Assembly: GCF_014203955.1 (NCBI RefSeq)
Contig: NZ_JACHKA010000001.1
Location: 248,001-312,000, forward strand
Length of the DNA stretch: 64,000 bases
Direction: 5' to 3'
Origin: Sphingobium lignivorans
Lineage (GTDB): Bacteria > Pseudomonadota > Alphaproteobacteria > Sphingomonadales > Sphingomonadaceae
In this document: piece after piece, positions 42,613 through 51,159 of the stretch
Numbering within the stretch: the stretch's first letter is position 1
Layout of the letters: each line of letters opens with the position of its first letter
Made by a program: the position numbers and the translations under genes
Notes under the pieces: model-generated
What the model saw: the letters and a program-made list of their open reading frames with translations, nothing else
Databases searched by the model: none
What the model was told of the DNA's origin: nothing

Positions 42613-43620
42613 ATGTCGATGATAGAAGTGCATCACCTGCCTCCCGGCACCCGGGCGGGACGAGCACGCGCCTGGGAAGAGCTTTACGCCACTCAGGTGG
42701 AACGGGCCACTGTCACGCTTGGCGAATCCGAGACGGGGCCGACCCTCAGCAGCGGGACGCTGGGCCCGATACGACTGGTGCGCATCGAGATGGACTCAGG
42801 CTTGCTCCAGCGGACGGCCGAGGAAATCGGCCATGTCGCCGAACCCGCTTACTCCTTCCTGCTGCAGATCGCGGGTCAGGCCAGCTTCTCCCACTACGGG
42901 CAGGATTGTGTCCTGGGTCCGGGCGACATGTCGCTCTGCAACAATGCTGTCCCCTACAGCTACACCGCGCACGGCCCTGTCGAACTGCTCCTCATCCGCG
43001 CGGGGATCGGCACGATACGCGAGCATCTGCCTTCGCCGGAACAGTTTTGCGGGCGGCACCTGCGCGCCGCGGAGGGGCTGGCCGAACACGCTGTTGGGCT
43101 GTCCCAAAGTGTCTTTTTCCAACTCGCCGCGGACCTGCCGGAAGCCGTCCACAATCGCGTAGCCCGCAATTTGCTGGACGCGCTGGCCACCGCCTTCGCG
43201 ATCGGCTTCGATGACCTGATCTCCTCTTCTGCAGTCCTCACCGGCCGCCATGCCCGGGTGCGTCTCTTCATCGAGGAGAATCTCCGAAATCCCGATCTCA
43301 GCCCCGGCTTCATCGCCACGCGCCTCAAGGTATCCTCCCGTTACCTGCGCATGATCTTTGCGGCGGGCAACGAGACCGCCTCGGCCTATGTCCTGCGTCG
43401 CCGGCTGGAGGAGTGCGCCCGGCAGATGGCTGATCCAGCCTGCGCCCATCTCACCATCACCGACATCGCGTTCGGCTGGGGCTTCAACAGTGCGCCCCAT
43501 TTTGCCCGCAGCTTTCGGGAACGGTTCGGCGAGGCGCCGCGTGTCTATCGACGCGAGAAACTGGCAGCGCTTGCCACCGGCGGCGGCGCGCTATCCGCAG
43601 GCGCCACCGAGAGCGTCTGA
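42613..43620 (+). CDS. AraC-family regulator, paralog of the one at 40655
   Basis: The 335-residue protein has the same domain order as its paralog: sensor domain (YSFLLQIAGQASFSHYGQD, GDMSLCNNAVPYSYTA) and two C-terminal helix-turn-helices (FIATRLKVSSRYLRMIFAAGNETASAYVLRRRLEE in part; IAFGWGFNSAPHFARSFRERFG). GAGGA precedes the ATG. It is transcribed towards the iron alcohol dehydrogenase, 132 bp downstream, a plausible target. Confidence 0.9.
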   Translation: MSMIEVHHLPPGTRAGRARAWEELYATQVERATVTLGESETGPTLSSGTLGPIRLVRIEMDSGLLQRTAEEIGHVAEPAYSFLLQIAGQASFSHYGQDCVLGPGDMSLCNNAVPYSYTAHGPVELLLIRAGIGTIREHLPSPEQFCGRHLRAAEGLAEHAVGLSQSVFFQLAADLPEAVHNRVARNLLDALATAFAIGFDDLISSSAVLTGRHARVRLFIEENLRNPDLSPGFIATRLKVSSRYLRMIFAAGNETASAYVLRRRLEECARQMADPACAHLTITDIAFGWGFNSAPHFARSFRERFGEAPRVYRREKLAALATGGGALSAGATESV

Positions 43621-43752
43621 CGCGGCATCAACGCCCGGCCGGTGCGCCGCCGCGCGCCCTGTTCAACGCGTAGTTCCGTCTCGTGCAAGTCGCAGGTGGC
43701 GTTCGCTCGCAATGGTGCGCCGTTTCCGAAATGGCCAGACGGACCTGCGCGC

Positions 43753-44907
43753 ATGAGCCTCAACCGCCCCGTTACGATCTTCAATGTCGGCGTGGTCCGG
43801 ATCGGACAGGGCGTCGTCCTGTCCTGCGCGGAGGATTTCGCGGCACGGGGTGCGACCTCGGTGCTTCTCGTCACCACCCCGCCGACACGCGGCCTGTGCG
43901 CGCCCCTGATCGCGGCGCTGGAAGCCCGCGCGATGAGCGTGACCGTCTGGGACGCGCTGACCGGCGAGCCAACCATCGAGAACTTCCACGATGCTCTGGC
44001 GACCACGCGCGCCTGCGGGGCCGATGCCGTCATTGGCTTGGGCGGAGGCAGCGCGATGGACGTTGCCAAGCTCGTCGCTGCATTGGCGGACGGACGGCAG
44101 GGCATCGAGCAGGTCATTGGCGTGGATCTGCTTGCCGGCCGGGCCTTGCCGCTCGCCTGCGTGCCCACCACGGCCGGCACCGGCAGCGAAGTGACGCCCA
44201 TCGCCATCCTCGGGGACGAGGAGGAGGATCTCAAGAAAGGCGTAGTCAGCCCCTGGCTCATACCCGATTTCGCTTATCTCGATCCGGAACTCACCGTCTC
44301 CATGCCGCGTGCCGTGACGGCCTCGACCGGCGTGGATGCGCTCACCCACTGTATCGAGGCTTATGCGAACCGCTTCGCCCATCCCGTGGTCGACATCTTC
44401 GCACTGGAAGGCATAAGCCTGATCGCATCGCATCTCGAGCGCGCCTGTGTCGACGGCACCGATCTGGTGGCACGCGAGGCGATGCTGCGCGCAAGCTATT
44501 ATGGCGGCCTGTGCCTCGGCCCGGTGAATACCGCCGCGGTGCATGCCCTGGCCTATCCGCTGGGAGGGGAATTCCACATCCCGCACGGGGTCGCCAATTC
44601 CATCCTGCTCCCGCATGTGCTGCGCTTCAATCTCGCGGCGGCTCCGGGGCGCTATGCCGCCATCGCGCGCGCCATGGGCATCCCCGACGGGCCGGACGAC
44701 GAAGCGACCGCCCGTGCCGGCATCGAATTCGTGGCCGATCTGTCCGCCCGCGTCGGCATCCCCGCCGGTCTCTCCGGCATGGGCATCAGTGCCAACGCCA
44801 TTCCCCGGATGGCCAGCTCCGCGATGAAAGTAACGCGCCTCCTCGAACGCAACCTGCGCGACCTGACCGAACAGGACGCAGCGCGCATCTATGAAGCGGC
44901 GCTGTAG
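43753..44907 (+). CDS. Iron-containing alcohol dehydrogenase
   Basis: The 384-residue group III dehydrogenase has the NAD-binding loop GLGGGSAMDVAK, TTAGTGSEVT, the metal-ligand region DALTHCIEAY and LGGEFHIPHGVANSILLPHVLRF, matching metal-coordinating histidines of the family. It oxidises an alcohol (or reduces an aldehyde or succinic-semialdehyde type substrate) with NAD; the substrate is unknown. The ATG at 43753 gives a normal N-terminus. It follows an AraC regulator on the same strand. Confidence 0.92.
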   Translation: MSLNRPVTIFNVGVVRIGQGVVLSCAEDFAARGATSVLLVTTPPTRGLCAPLIAALEARAMSVTVWDALTGEPTIENFHDALATTRACGADAVIGLGGGSAMDVAKLVAALADGRQGIEQVIGVDLLAGRALPLACVPTTAGTGSEVTPIAILGDEEEDLKKGVVSPWLIPDFAYLDPELTVSMPRAVTASTGVDALTHCIEAYANRFAHPVVDIFALEGISLIASHLERACVDGTDLVAREAMLRASYYGGLCLGPVNTAAVHALAYPLGGEFHIPHGVANSILLPHVLRFNLAAAPGRYAAIARAMGIPDGPDDEATARAGIEFVADLSARVGIPAGLSGMGISANAIPRMASSAMKVTRLLERNLRDLTEQDAARIYEAAL

Positions 44908-44934
44908 CGCGGGACGACATTCATCCAATATTTT

Positions 44935-44963
44935 CGTCATGCTGAACTTGTTTCAGCATGACG
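44935..44963. repeat. Palindrome of the sphingomonad dispersed type; also terminator-like
   Basis: CGTCATGCTGAA (44935-44946) and TTCAGCATGACG (44952-44963) form a perfect 12-bp stem with loop CTTGT, followed by TTTT. This motif recurs between genes in many sphingomonad genomes in my recollection. Here it also lies after the dehydrogenase gene, where it could end transcription. Confidence 0.75.
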
Positions 44964-44996
44964 TTTTACAGGGAGGCAACGCGCCCCAGAGGTTGA

Positions 44997-45459
44997 ATGT
45001 CGATCAGCCTAGAGCGCGGGGCGACAGCTTGACAATCTGAGCAAAGTGGCCGGGCCGCCTTTCGTGTGAAGTGCGGAGGGATCGCCGCCCGGCCATGTCT
45101 GGGCTCTCGATCTCTCGGGCTATGAGGAGCCCTCGCTCAGCCTGTGGGGCGCCTGGCAGGGCGAGGCGCTCGCCGGTATGATTGCGCTCAAGCGGATCGC
45201 CCCGGGCCATGGCGAGATCAAGTCGATGCGCACACATCCCGATCATCTGCGGCAGGGTGTCGGCAAGGCACTGCTCGTCCATCTCGTGGAGGCGGCACGT
45301 GGGCTGGATTTCGTGCTGCTCTCACTGGAAACGGGCCGTGGCGAAGCGTTCGAGCCCGCGCTGGCGCTCTATCGCGCCCATGGTTTCACGGATGGGCCGG
45401 CTTTCTCGCATTATGAGGCCAACGCGTTCAGCCAGTTCCTGCACATGCGCCTGACCTGA
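44997..45459 (+). pseudogene. GNAT-family acetyltransferase with decayed 5' end
   Basis: The C-terminal two thirds (LDLSGYEEPSLSLWGAWQGE, EIKSMRTHPDHLRQGVGKALL, LSLETGRGEAFEPALALYRAHGF) form a clear GNAT domain with the acetyl-CoA loop RQGVGK. The only start in that frame is 45178, giving 93 residues, about 60 too few. Upstream, ATGTCG at 44997 begins MSISLERG in another frame; restoring one frame at the GGGG run (45018-45022) leads to an in-frame TGA at 45067-45069 before SPPGHVWALDL. So the 5' end carries at least a frameshift and a stop. Probably non-functional. Confidence 0.75.
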
Positions 45460-45495
45460 CGCCTCTCCTCCAGCAACGGCGACGAGTTTACGGCT

Positions 45496-46812
45496 TCAGT
45501 CGGTCGTGGCGCTCACCAGCAGCTTGTCGATCTTGCGCCCGTCCATGTCGAGCACCTCGAAGCGCCATCCTTGCTGGTCGAAATTCTCACCTTCCTCGGG
45601 CAGGCGACGCAACACCGCCAGCACGAAGCCGGCCACCGTTGCGAAGTCGCGGTCCTCGGGCAAGCTGATATCCAGCCGCTCGGCCAGCGCATCGATGGAC
45701 ATCTGACCGGAGACCAGCAGCGATCCGTCCTCCCGCTCGGTCACCATGGGCTGCGCGTAGAGATCGCTGTCGGAGGCGAACTCGCCTGCGATGGCCGACA
45801 TGAGGTCGGACGGCGTCACGATCCCTTCGAAGTGACCATATTCGTCATGGACCATGAGCATGGGTACGTCGGCTTCGCGCAGCCGGTTGAGCGCGTCCAT
45901 CGCGTCCACCTGATCGGGAACGATCGGTACGGTGCGCATCAGGGCGCGCAGGTCAAGCGCTTCCCCGCGAAACAGCGCCGCCATGATGTCGCGAGCCTGG
46001 ACCACGCCGATGATGTCTTCCACGCTGCCCTGCGCCACCGGCAACCGCGTATGGGGCGTCGCCAGCAGTTTCTGGCGCAGGTCCGCAGCGTCACCGTCCG
46101 CGTCCAGCCAGTCCACTTCCGGCCTTGGAGTCATCACTTCGCGAACCGGCCGGTCCGCGAGGCGCACGACGCCCGAGATGATCGCCCGTTCGCTTTCCTC
46201 GATCACGCCCTGCCGGCTCGCTTCGGCCACGATGAGCTGCAGTTCCTCGGCCGTGACATGGTTGGAGGAATCCGGCTTGATCCGCAGCAATCGGAATACC
46301 AGCTCGCTGGACTTGTCCAGCAGCCAGACGAGAGGGGCCGTGGCCCGGGCCAATCCCTGCATCACCGGCGCGATCACCACCGCCAGCGGCTCGGGATTGC
46401 GCAGGGCCAGCTGCTTGGGGACCAGCTCACCAATGATCAGCGAGAGATAGGTGGCGAAGAGGATGGCGATCGTGAAGCCTGCATTCTCGGCGATATTCGG
46501 CGCGACGCCATAGCTGGCGATGATGGCGCCGAGCGGCCCGCCCAGCTTATCACCGGAATAGGCGCCCGACAGCACGCCGATGAGCGTGATGCCGATCTGC
46601 ACGGTGGACAGGAAGCGACCCGGCTCGGCGCTCAGTTCCAGCGCGGCGGCCGCCCCTCGCTTCCCTGCCTTGGCCATTCCCTGAAGGCGCGGACGGCGCG
46701 CGGAGACGATCGCCAGCTCGGACATTGCGAACAGGCCATTGATGGCGGCGAGCGCAACGACGATCGCCAGATCGATCCATGGAAAAGCGGGGGTGACTTC
46801 AGGGAGGGGCAT
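45496..46812 (-). CDS. CNNM/hemolysin C (TlyC/CorC) family transporter
   Basis: The 438-residue protein has an N-terminal CNNM membrane domain of about three or four helices (AIVVALAAINGLFAMSELAIVSARR, VLSGAYSGD, LFATYLSLIIGELVPKQLAL), two CBS domains (VMTPRPEVDWLDADG to about IVPDQVDAMD), and a C-terminal CorC/HlyC domain (LDISLPEDRDFATVAGFVLAVLRRLPEEGE). The family is linked to magnesium or cobalt handling. The ATG at 46812 begins just before the first membrane helix; a longer frame exists but adds no recognisable sequence. Confidence 0.9.
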   Translation of the reverse strand: MPLPEVTPAFPWIDLAIVVALAAINGLFAMSELAIVSARRPRLQGMAKAGKRGAAAALELSAEPGRFLSTVQIGITLIGVLSGAYSGDKLGGPLGAIIASYGVAPNIAENAGFTIAILFATYLSLIIGELVPKQLALRNPEPLAVVIAPVMQGLARATAPLVWLLDKSSELVFRLLRIKPDSSNHVTAEELQLIVAEASRQGVIEESERAIISGVVRLADRPVREVMTPRPEVDWLDADGDAADLRQKLLATPHTRLPVAQGSVEDIIGVVQARDIMAALFRGEALDLRALMRTVPIVPDQVDAMDALNRLREADVPMLMVHDEYGHFEGIVTPSDLMSAIAGEFASDSDLYAQPMVTEREDGSLLVSGQMSIDALAERLDISLPEDRDFATVAGFVLAVLRRLPEEGENFDQQGWRFEVLDMDGRKIDKLLVSATTD

Positions 46813-47074
46813 GAAGTGAGACTCTAATAGACATTTTTTTGCGGCGCGCCACAACGGAGAGCATGTCCAGGCAGTCAGTGTGATGGCGGATTTCGGCAGA
46901 TTATATTGCCCTGCTTCCCGGAGCCTTTTATTTTGGCGCGAGAGCGAGCGACCGGCGCCGGGTGCCAGAATTGGTTCCAAGGAGAGATGGCCGTTCAGGG
47001 AACGATCAGGTTTTGAGGTGCGTTATGGGCGCGCCCGTGCTGGGCGGGCCCTGTAGAGGATGAGGGAGAAAGAC

Positions 47075-47749
47075 ATGAACGTTCGCAGCCACCCCCGAAT
47101 TGCCCTAGCCGGGGCGGCGCTCGCGGCACTGGCTCTCTCCGGCTGCGTCACGGATCCCGAGACCGGTAACCGCACAATCTCCAAGGCAGCGATCGGCGGC
47201 GTCGGCGGGGCTCTGGGCGGCTATCTCCTTGGCGATCTGCTCGGCGGCCGGAACGACAGGACCGAGAAGATCGTCGGCGCAGGCATCGGCGCGATCGCCG
47301 GCGCGGGCGTCGGCGCCTATATGGATGCGCAGGAAAAGAAGATGCGCGAACGCACCGCCGGCACTGGCGTGGATGTCGTGCGTCAGGGCGACGAGCTGCT
47401 GCTGCGCATGCCCTCCGGCATCACTTTCGCAACCAATCAATCGAGCATCCAGCCGCAGTTCCAGCCCACGCTCAACGAGGTAGCAGCGACGCTCGCCGAA
47501 TATCCAAAGACCATGATCGATGTGCTCGGCCACACCGATTCGGATGGTACGGAAGCCTATAATCAGGCGCTCTCCGAGCGGCGCGCGCAGAGCGTAGCCG
47601 ATTATCTGGCGTCGCACGGAGTCGCGCGGGTGCGCGTGGCGACGATGGGCTATGGCGAGACGCGGCCCATCGCATCGAACGAGACCCCCGAGGGCAAGGC
47701 GCAGAACCGTCGCGTCGAGATCAAGATCGTCCCGGCCGTGGAAGGCTGA
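47075..47749 (+). CDS. OmpA-family lipoprotein (YiaD-like)
   Basis: The 224-residue protein has a lipoprotein signal with lipobox LALSGC, a glycine-zipper region (KAAIGGVGGALGGYLLGDLLGG and GAGIGAIAGAGVGAY), and a C-terminal OmpA peptidoglycan-binding domain (TFATNQSSIQPQFQPTLNEVA, VLGHTDSDGTEAYNQALSERRAQ, NRRVEIKIV). It anchors the outer membrane to peptidoglycan. AGGGAGAAAG before the ATG at 47075 supports this start over one five codons upstream. Confidence 0.93.
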   Translation: MNVRSHPRIALAGAALAALALSGCVTDPETGNRTISKAAIGGVGGALGGYLLGDLLGGRNDRTEKIVGAGIGAIAGAGVGAYMDAQEKKMRERTAGTGVDVVRQGDELLLRMPSGITFATNQSSIQPQFQPTLNEVAATLAEYPKTMIDVLGHTDSDGTEAYNQALSERRAQSVADYLASHGVARVRVATMGYGETRPIASNETPEGKAQNRRVEIKIVPAVEG

Positions 47750-47760
47750 GGCCGGATCTC

Positions 47761-47797
47761 GCCCGGGCGCCGCATTCGTTTCACGCGGCGTCCGGGC
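47761..47797. terminator. Bidirectional hairpin between convergent genes
   Basis: GCCCGGGCGCCGC (47761-47773) pairs with GCGGCGTCCGGGC (47785-47797) over 13 positions, one a G-U pair, with an 11-base loop. It lies between the convergent OmpA and thioesterase genes and could end either message. Confidence 0.65.
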
Positions 47798-47814
47798 CCC
47801 CTTCTGCCGTGTGG

Positions 47815-48609
47815 TCACCGTGTGAAGGGGCTGGGTCGGCCTTCCCGGTCCACGGCGACCATCGTGAAGGTCGCCGCTGCCGACTGCCGGCGCTCCCCCG
47901 TCATCAGATCTTCCGCCCGCAGGTCGACTGCGACCCGCAACGAACTGCGTCCGACTGACAGCACGCGCGCGGCAAGATCGACCATTTCGCCTGACCGGAT
48001 GGGCGAGGCGAATTCGATCCGGTCGGAAGCCGCCATGACGATCACGGCCCTTGCATGGCGGGACGCGGCGATGAACGCGGCCTTGCCCATCATCTTGAGC
48101 GCGTCGCCGCCGTAGAGCGTGCCATAATGATTGGTCTGCGGCGGGAAGACCATGTCCACCATGCGCAGCATGCCCTCTTCGGGAGCGGCGCTTGGCTCCC
48201 CGTGTCTCTCCGTCGTCAGTGGTGGCAGCGGAAGTTGCGTGCCAGGCCCCTTGACCGCGACGAGCGTGAAGCGTCCCCGGGTGCACAGGCGCCGCTCGCC
48301 GGTCACCGGATTTTCGGCGACCAGTTCCACGTCAACATCCAGCGCGCTGTTGCCCACGCGCGCCACGCGTCCGCTCGCCTCGATCATGTCCCCGGTGCGT
48401 GCCGGCGCGGCGAAGTCGATCTTCTCGGAGGCCGCCGTCACGAACGGCGCCCGGCCGTGACGGGTCGCGGCAAGGAAGGCGATCTTGTCCATGTGCGCCA
48501 GCGCAACACCGCCGAAAAGCGTGCCGTGGTGATTGGTGTCGCCGGGAAACACCATGTCGATCAGCCGGACGGTGCTGTCGTTCGTAGCGGGCTGGGTGGT
48601 CTGGGTCAT
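47815..48609 (-). CDS. Acyl-CoA thioesterase with two hotdog domains
   Basis: The 264-residue protein has two tandem hotdog domains, each with an NHxGTLxGG motif (first NHHGTLFGGVALAHMDK near residue 28; second NHYGTLYGGDALKMMGK near 160) and similar following strands. Double-hotdog thioesterases hydrolyse acyl-CoA to free acid and CoA; the substrate is unknown. The ATG at 48609 was chosen; the frame is open upstream. Its 5' region carries a cobalamin riboswitch in the same orientation, 124 bases before the start, so expression is probably B12-responsive. Both domains look intact. Confidence 0.9.
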   Translation of the reverse strand: MTQTTQPATNDSTVRLIDMVFPGDTNHHGTLFGGVALAHMDKIAFLAATRHGRAPFVTAASEKIDFAAPARTGDMIEASGRVARVGNSALDVDVELVAENPVTGERRLCTRGRFTLVAVKGPGTQLPLPPLTTERHGEPSAAPEEGMLRMVDMVFPPQTNHYGTLYGGDALKMMGKAAFIAASRHARAVIVMAASDRIEFASPIRSGEMVDLAARVLSVGRSSLRVAVDLRAEDLMTGERRQSAAATFTMVAVDREGRPSPFTR

Positions 48610-48732
48610 TGCATCGTAATCCCGATTGGGACGGAGCAACGGACGGACGCCAGAATCCATCGCGCGCCCGTGGCGGGCACGGCTGGGCAAGCGGCCAGCC
48701 CGGACACCCCGCCGGTGGACGTTATCGCGCCT

Positions 48733-48908
48733 GAGGCAGGTCTCCTGGCTCGCGGGTCAGCGCGGACGGTCTGGCCTTCCCGGCAAGTGTGCTTGCCAGT
48801 GACGCGTAATGACCGCCGCTCGCCGCTTACAGTTGCGGGGGCAGCGCCGGCTTTCCACCGGCTTCCCTCTTGGCTCCGTCCGGCACGGGCCAGACGGAGA
48901 ACCTCGAC
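48733..48908 (-). promoter_or_regulatory. Cobalamin (B12) riboswitch
   Basis: Read on the minus strand, all core elements occur in order: GGTTCTCC (P1 5' side), GGGAAGCCGGTG, CCCCGCAACTGTAAGCGG, CACTGG, CCGGGAAGGCC, GACCCGCGAG and the B12 box AGCCAGGAGACCTGCC (48735-48750), whose GGAGACC pairs with the 5' GGTTCTCC. Length is about 176 bases, normal for the class. Two short hairpins follow (GGCTGG/CCAGCC at 48679-48698 and GCCCG/CGGGC at 48664-48676), without a T-run, so control may be by translation or rho. The next gene on this strand is the thioesterase. Confidence 0.95.
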
Positions 48909-49003
48909 GGCGTGGACATCGCCGGAGCGGAGAGAGGCGTCAAGGGGCACGGTTCGTATCCGTGCGCCCGGTTCGTTTGGCCGCCGTCGGGAGGCCGGGC
49001 GCT

Positions 49004-50194
49004 TCAGCCCTTCGCGTTGACTGCCGAATAAAGCACCGGCCATTCCCAGGCGCCGCGACACACCGGCATGGATCGCGCCTCGGTCAGCCGGAACAGGGCG
49101 CCGTCCCAGCGATAGGTCTCCGCAGTGCCGCAATCGCCCAGACCCCGCCCCTTGGCGAAGCTGGAGAGCTCGCCGCGAGCCGGATTCCAGCGCGCATTGA
49201 CGAGCATGGGCGGCGTGCCGGGATCGCCGGTGAAGCCCGGCACATGGTCGAAGCGGGCGATGCTGAACCGCCACTGGCCGTCCCCGCCGGTCGCAAGGAG
49301 CGGCACCATGCTGACATTATAGGCGCCACTGTCGCAGGGCAGGAGAATGAGAGCGTGCTGCGGATCGAGCCGGTGGGTTTCCAGTGGGGGCCCTGCGTCG
49401 ACCTGTCCCTCGCAAGCCGCGAGCTGCCGGGCCGCGATCTGCTCCTGCGCCGTGAAGATGGGGGGCGGGCTGTCCGGTACGGCTGGCGCCGCGGGGGCGA
49501 GGTCGCTGTCCGGCGGCAGGGGCTTGGCAAGATCGGCCGGGCCGTCGCCCAGCGCAGCGAGCGCGCCCTTGCTGCCCACCCGGCCCTGCTGTTCGTCGAT
49601 GTAGCGCAGGGCGGCGGGCAATCCGCGCAGGGACGGCGCGTCGATCAGCACCGGCGCGCTCTTCCGTTTATTCGGGCGCTCCCGCACTTCGAAAGCGTAG
49701 CTCGATCCGAGCGCGCGCATGATGTCCAGCGCCAGGGGGCCAGTCAGCTCGATCATGTCCTTGTTCGCGGTGGCCTGGGTCAGGCTCTTGTTGTCCACCA
49801 CGATGTCGATCTGGCCACTGAGATGATCGGCGCCGATGAGGCGCAGCGTCGCTTCGCCCGTGGAGCCTCCAGCCCGCTGGATGGAAACGAGTACGGAATA
49901 GGCCGTGCCGGCCCCCTCCGGCACGAGTGAAACGGCACTGCAGCTGAGCCTGTTGTCGCAGCCGACTGCCCAGTCCTCGAAGATCTGGATGCGCCCGAGC
50001 ATGGGACTTTCGACGCCGGGAAGTCCGGCCGCGATGGCGCCCATGCCGGGTGCGGCCGGGATCGACTGGCCCGCCTGCGATGCCGCGGCCGGTTGCGGCA
50101 CTGCGGCGGACGGCAGTGCGCTTGCGGTACAGGCAAGCGACAGGGCCGCGATTCGGTTCAGGGCAGTGACTAATCTTGTCATCGTAGCTGTCAT
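49004..50194 (-). CDS. DUF1176-family exported protein
   Basis: The 396-residue protein has a signal peptide (LNRIAALSLACTASALPSA) and a domain typical of DUF1176: IQIFEDWAVGCDNRLSCSAVSL with paired cysteines, later ACEGQVD, LPCDSGAYNVSMVPLL and a C-terminal FRLTEARSMPVCRGA. These exported proteins have unknown function. The start at 50194 is the first ATG; 50182 is also possible. A riboswitch starts about 95 bases after its stop, but transcribed the same way, so it belongs to the next gene. Confidence 0.82.
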   Translation of the reverse strand: MTATMTRLVTALNRIAALSLACTASALPSAAVPQPAAASQAGQSIPAAPGMGAIAAGLPGVESPMLGRIQIFEDWAVGCDNRLSCSAVSLVPEGAGTAYSVLVSIQRAGGSTGEATLRLIGADHLSGQIDIVVDNKSLTQATANKDMIELTGPLALDIMRALGSSYAFEVRERPNKRKSAPVLIDAPSLRGLPAALRYIDEQQGRVGSKGALAALGDGPADLAKPLPPDSDLAPAAPAVPDSPPPIFTAQEQIAARQLAACEGQVDAGPPLETHRLDPQHALILLPCDSGAYNVSMVPLLATGGDGQWRFSIARFDHVPGFTGDPGTPPMLVNARWNPARGELSSFAKGRGLGDCGTAETYRWDGALFRLTEARSMPVCRGAWEWPVLYSAVNAKG

Positions 50195-50261
50195 AATGCA
50201 GTTGCTCAGGATCGAGTAGAGCCTAGCATGGTTGCCGGTTCATTCATCGAAAGGATAGCGC

Positions 50262-51131
50262 ATGCGCAAGATCGGAGTGATCGGGGCTGGCCAGATGGGC
50301 GCCGGAATCGCTCATGTCTCCGCCCAGGCCGGCTATGAGGTCCTGTTGCGCGACATGGATCTCGGCCGGGCCGAAGCAGGCAAGGCCGGCATCAGCAAGC
50401 GCATGAAACGCGCGGTCGAGGGCGGCAAGATGGCGGAGAGCGACGCGCAGGCGGCGCTGGCCCGCATCACGCCGGTTGCCGAGCTTGCGCCTTTTGCCGA
50501 CTGCGATCTGGTCATCGAGGCGGCGACGGAGCGGGAGGAAATCAAGCGCACCATCTTCGGTGAGGTCGGCAAGCTGCTCGGCCCCGATGCGATCCTTGCG
50601 TCCAACACCTCATCCATTCCGATCACGCGGCTGGCGCAGGCGACAGGGGACCCGGCACGGTTCGTGGGTGTGCATTTCTTCAATCCGGTGCCGGTGATGG
50701 GCCTCATCGAGCTGATCCGGGGCCTTGCCACCGCGCCGGAGACGGTTGACGCCGTGGAGGCTTATGCACGTGCGCTCGGCAAGGAAGTGGTCCACGCCTT
50801 CGATGCCCCAGGCTTCATCGTCAACCGCATCCTCATGCCGATGCTCAACGAGGCGATCTTCGCGCTGGGCGAGGGTGTGGCGAGCATGAAGGATATCGAC
50901 ACCGCCATCCGCCTGGGCCTCAATCATCCCATGGGTCCACTGACGCTGGCGGATTTCGTCGGCCTCGATACCTGCCTGGAGATCTGCAAGGTGCTTCACG
51001 AGACCACCGGCGATCCCAAGTTCCGCCCGGCCCCGCTACTGGTCAAATATGTCGAGGCGGGCTGGTATGGCCGCAAGACCGGCAAGGGCTTCTACGATTA
51101 TTCGGGCGAGGAACCGGTGCCGACGCGCTGA
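50262..51131 (+). CDS. 3-hydroxybutyryl-CoA / 3-hydroxyacyl-CoA dehydrogenase
   Basis: The 289-residue NAD-dependent enzyme has the Rossmann motif [19 protein letters not shown], the catalytic region [12 protein letters not shown] and [15 protein letters not shown] with the active-site His, and the C-terminal domain [36 protein letters not shown]. It interconverts acetoacetyl-CoA and 3-hydroxybutyryl-CoA or longer analogs. The length fits the single-function PaaH/Hbd type. It is alone on the plus strand. Confidence 0.95.
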   Translation: MRKIGVIGAGQMGAGIAHVSAQAGYEVLLRDMDLGRAEAGKAGISKRMKRAVEGGKMAESDAQAALARITPVAELAPFADCDLVIEAATEREEIKRTIFGEVGKLLGPDAILASNTSSIPITRLAQATGDPARFVGVHFFNPVPVMGLIELIRGLATAPETVDAVEAYARALGKEVVHAFDAPGFIVNRILMPMLNEAIFALGEGVASMKDIDTAIRLGLNHPMGPLTLADFVGLDTCLEICKVLHETTGDPKFRPAPLLVKYVEAGWYGRKTGKGFYDYSGEEPVPTR

Positions 51132-51159
51132 GGCGCCGGCACCGTGCCTCACGCGGAAA

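Noticed and set aside
48606..48707. Short frame between the riboswitch and thioesterase, ending in an ATGA overlap with the thioesterase start
   Set aside because: Starts only with GTG, has no ribosome-binding site and is open through the riboswitch as well; stop overlap could be chance. It could still be a leader peptide, but evidence is too thin.
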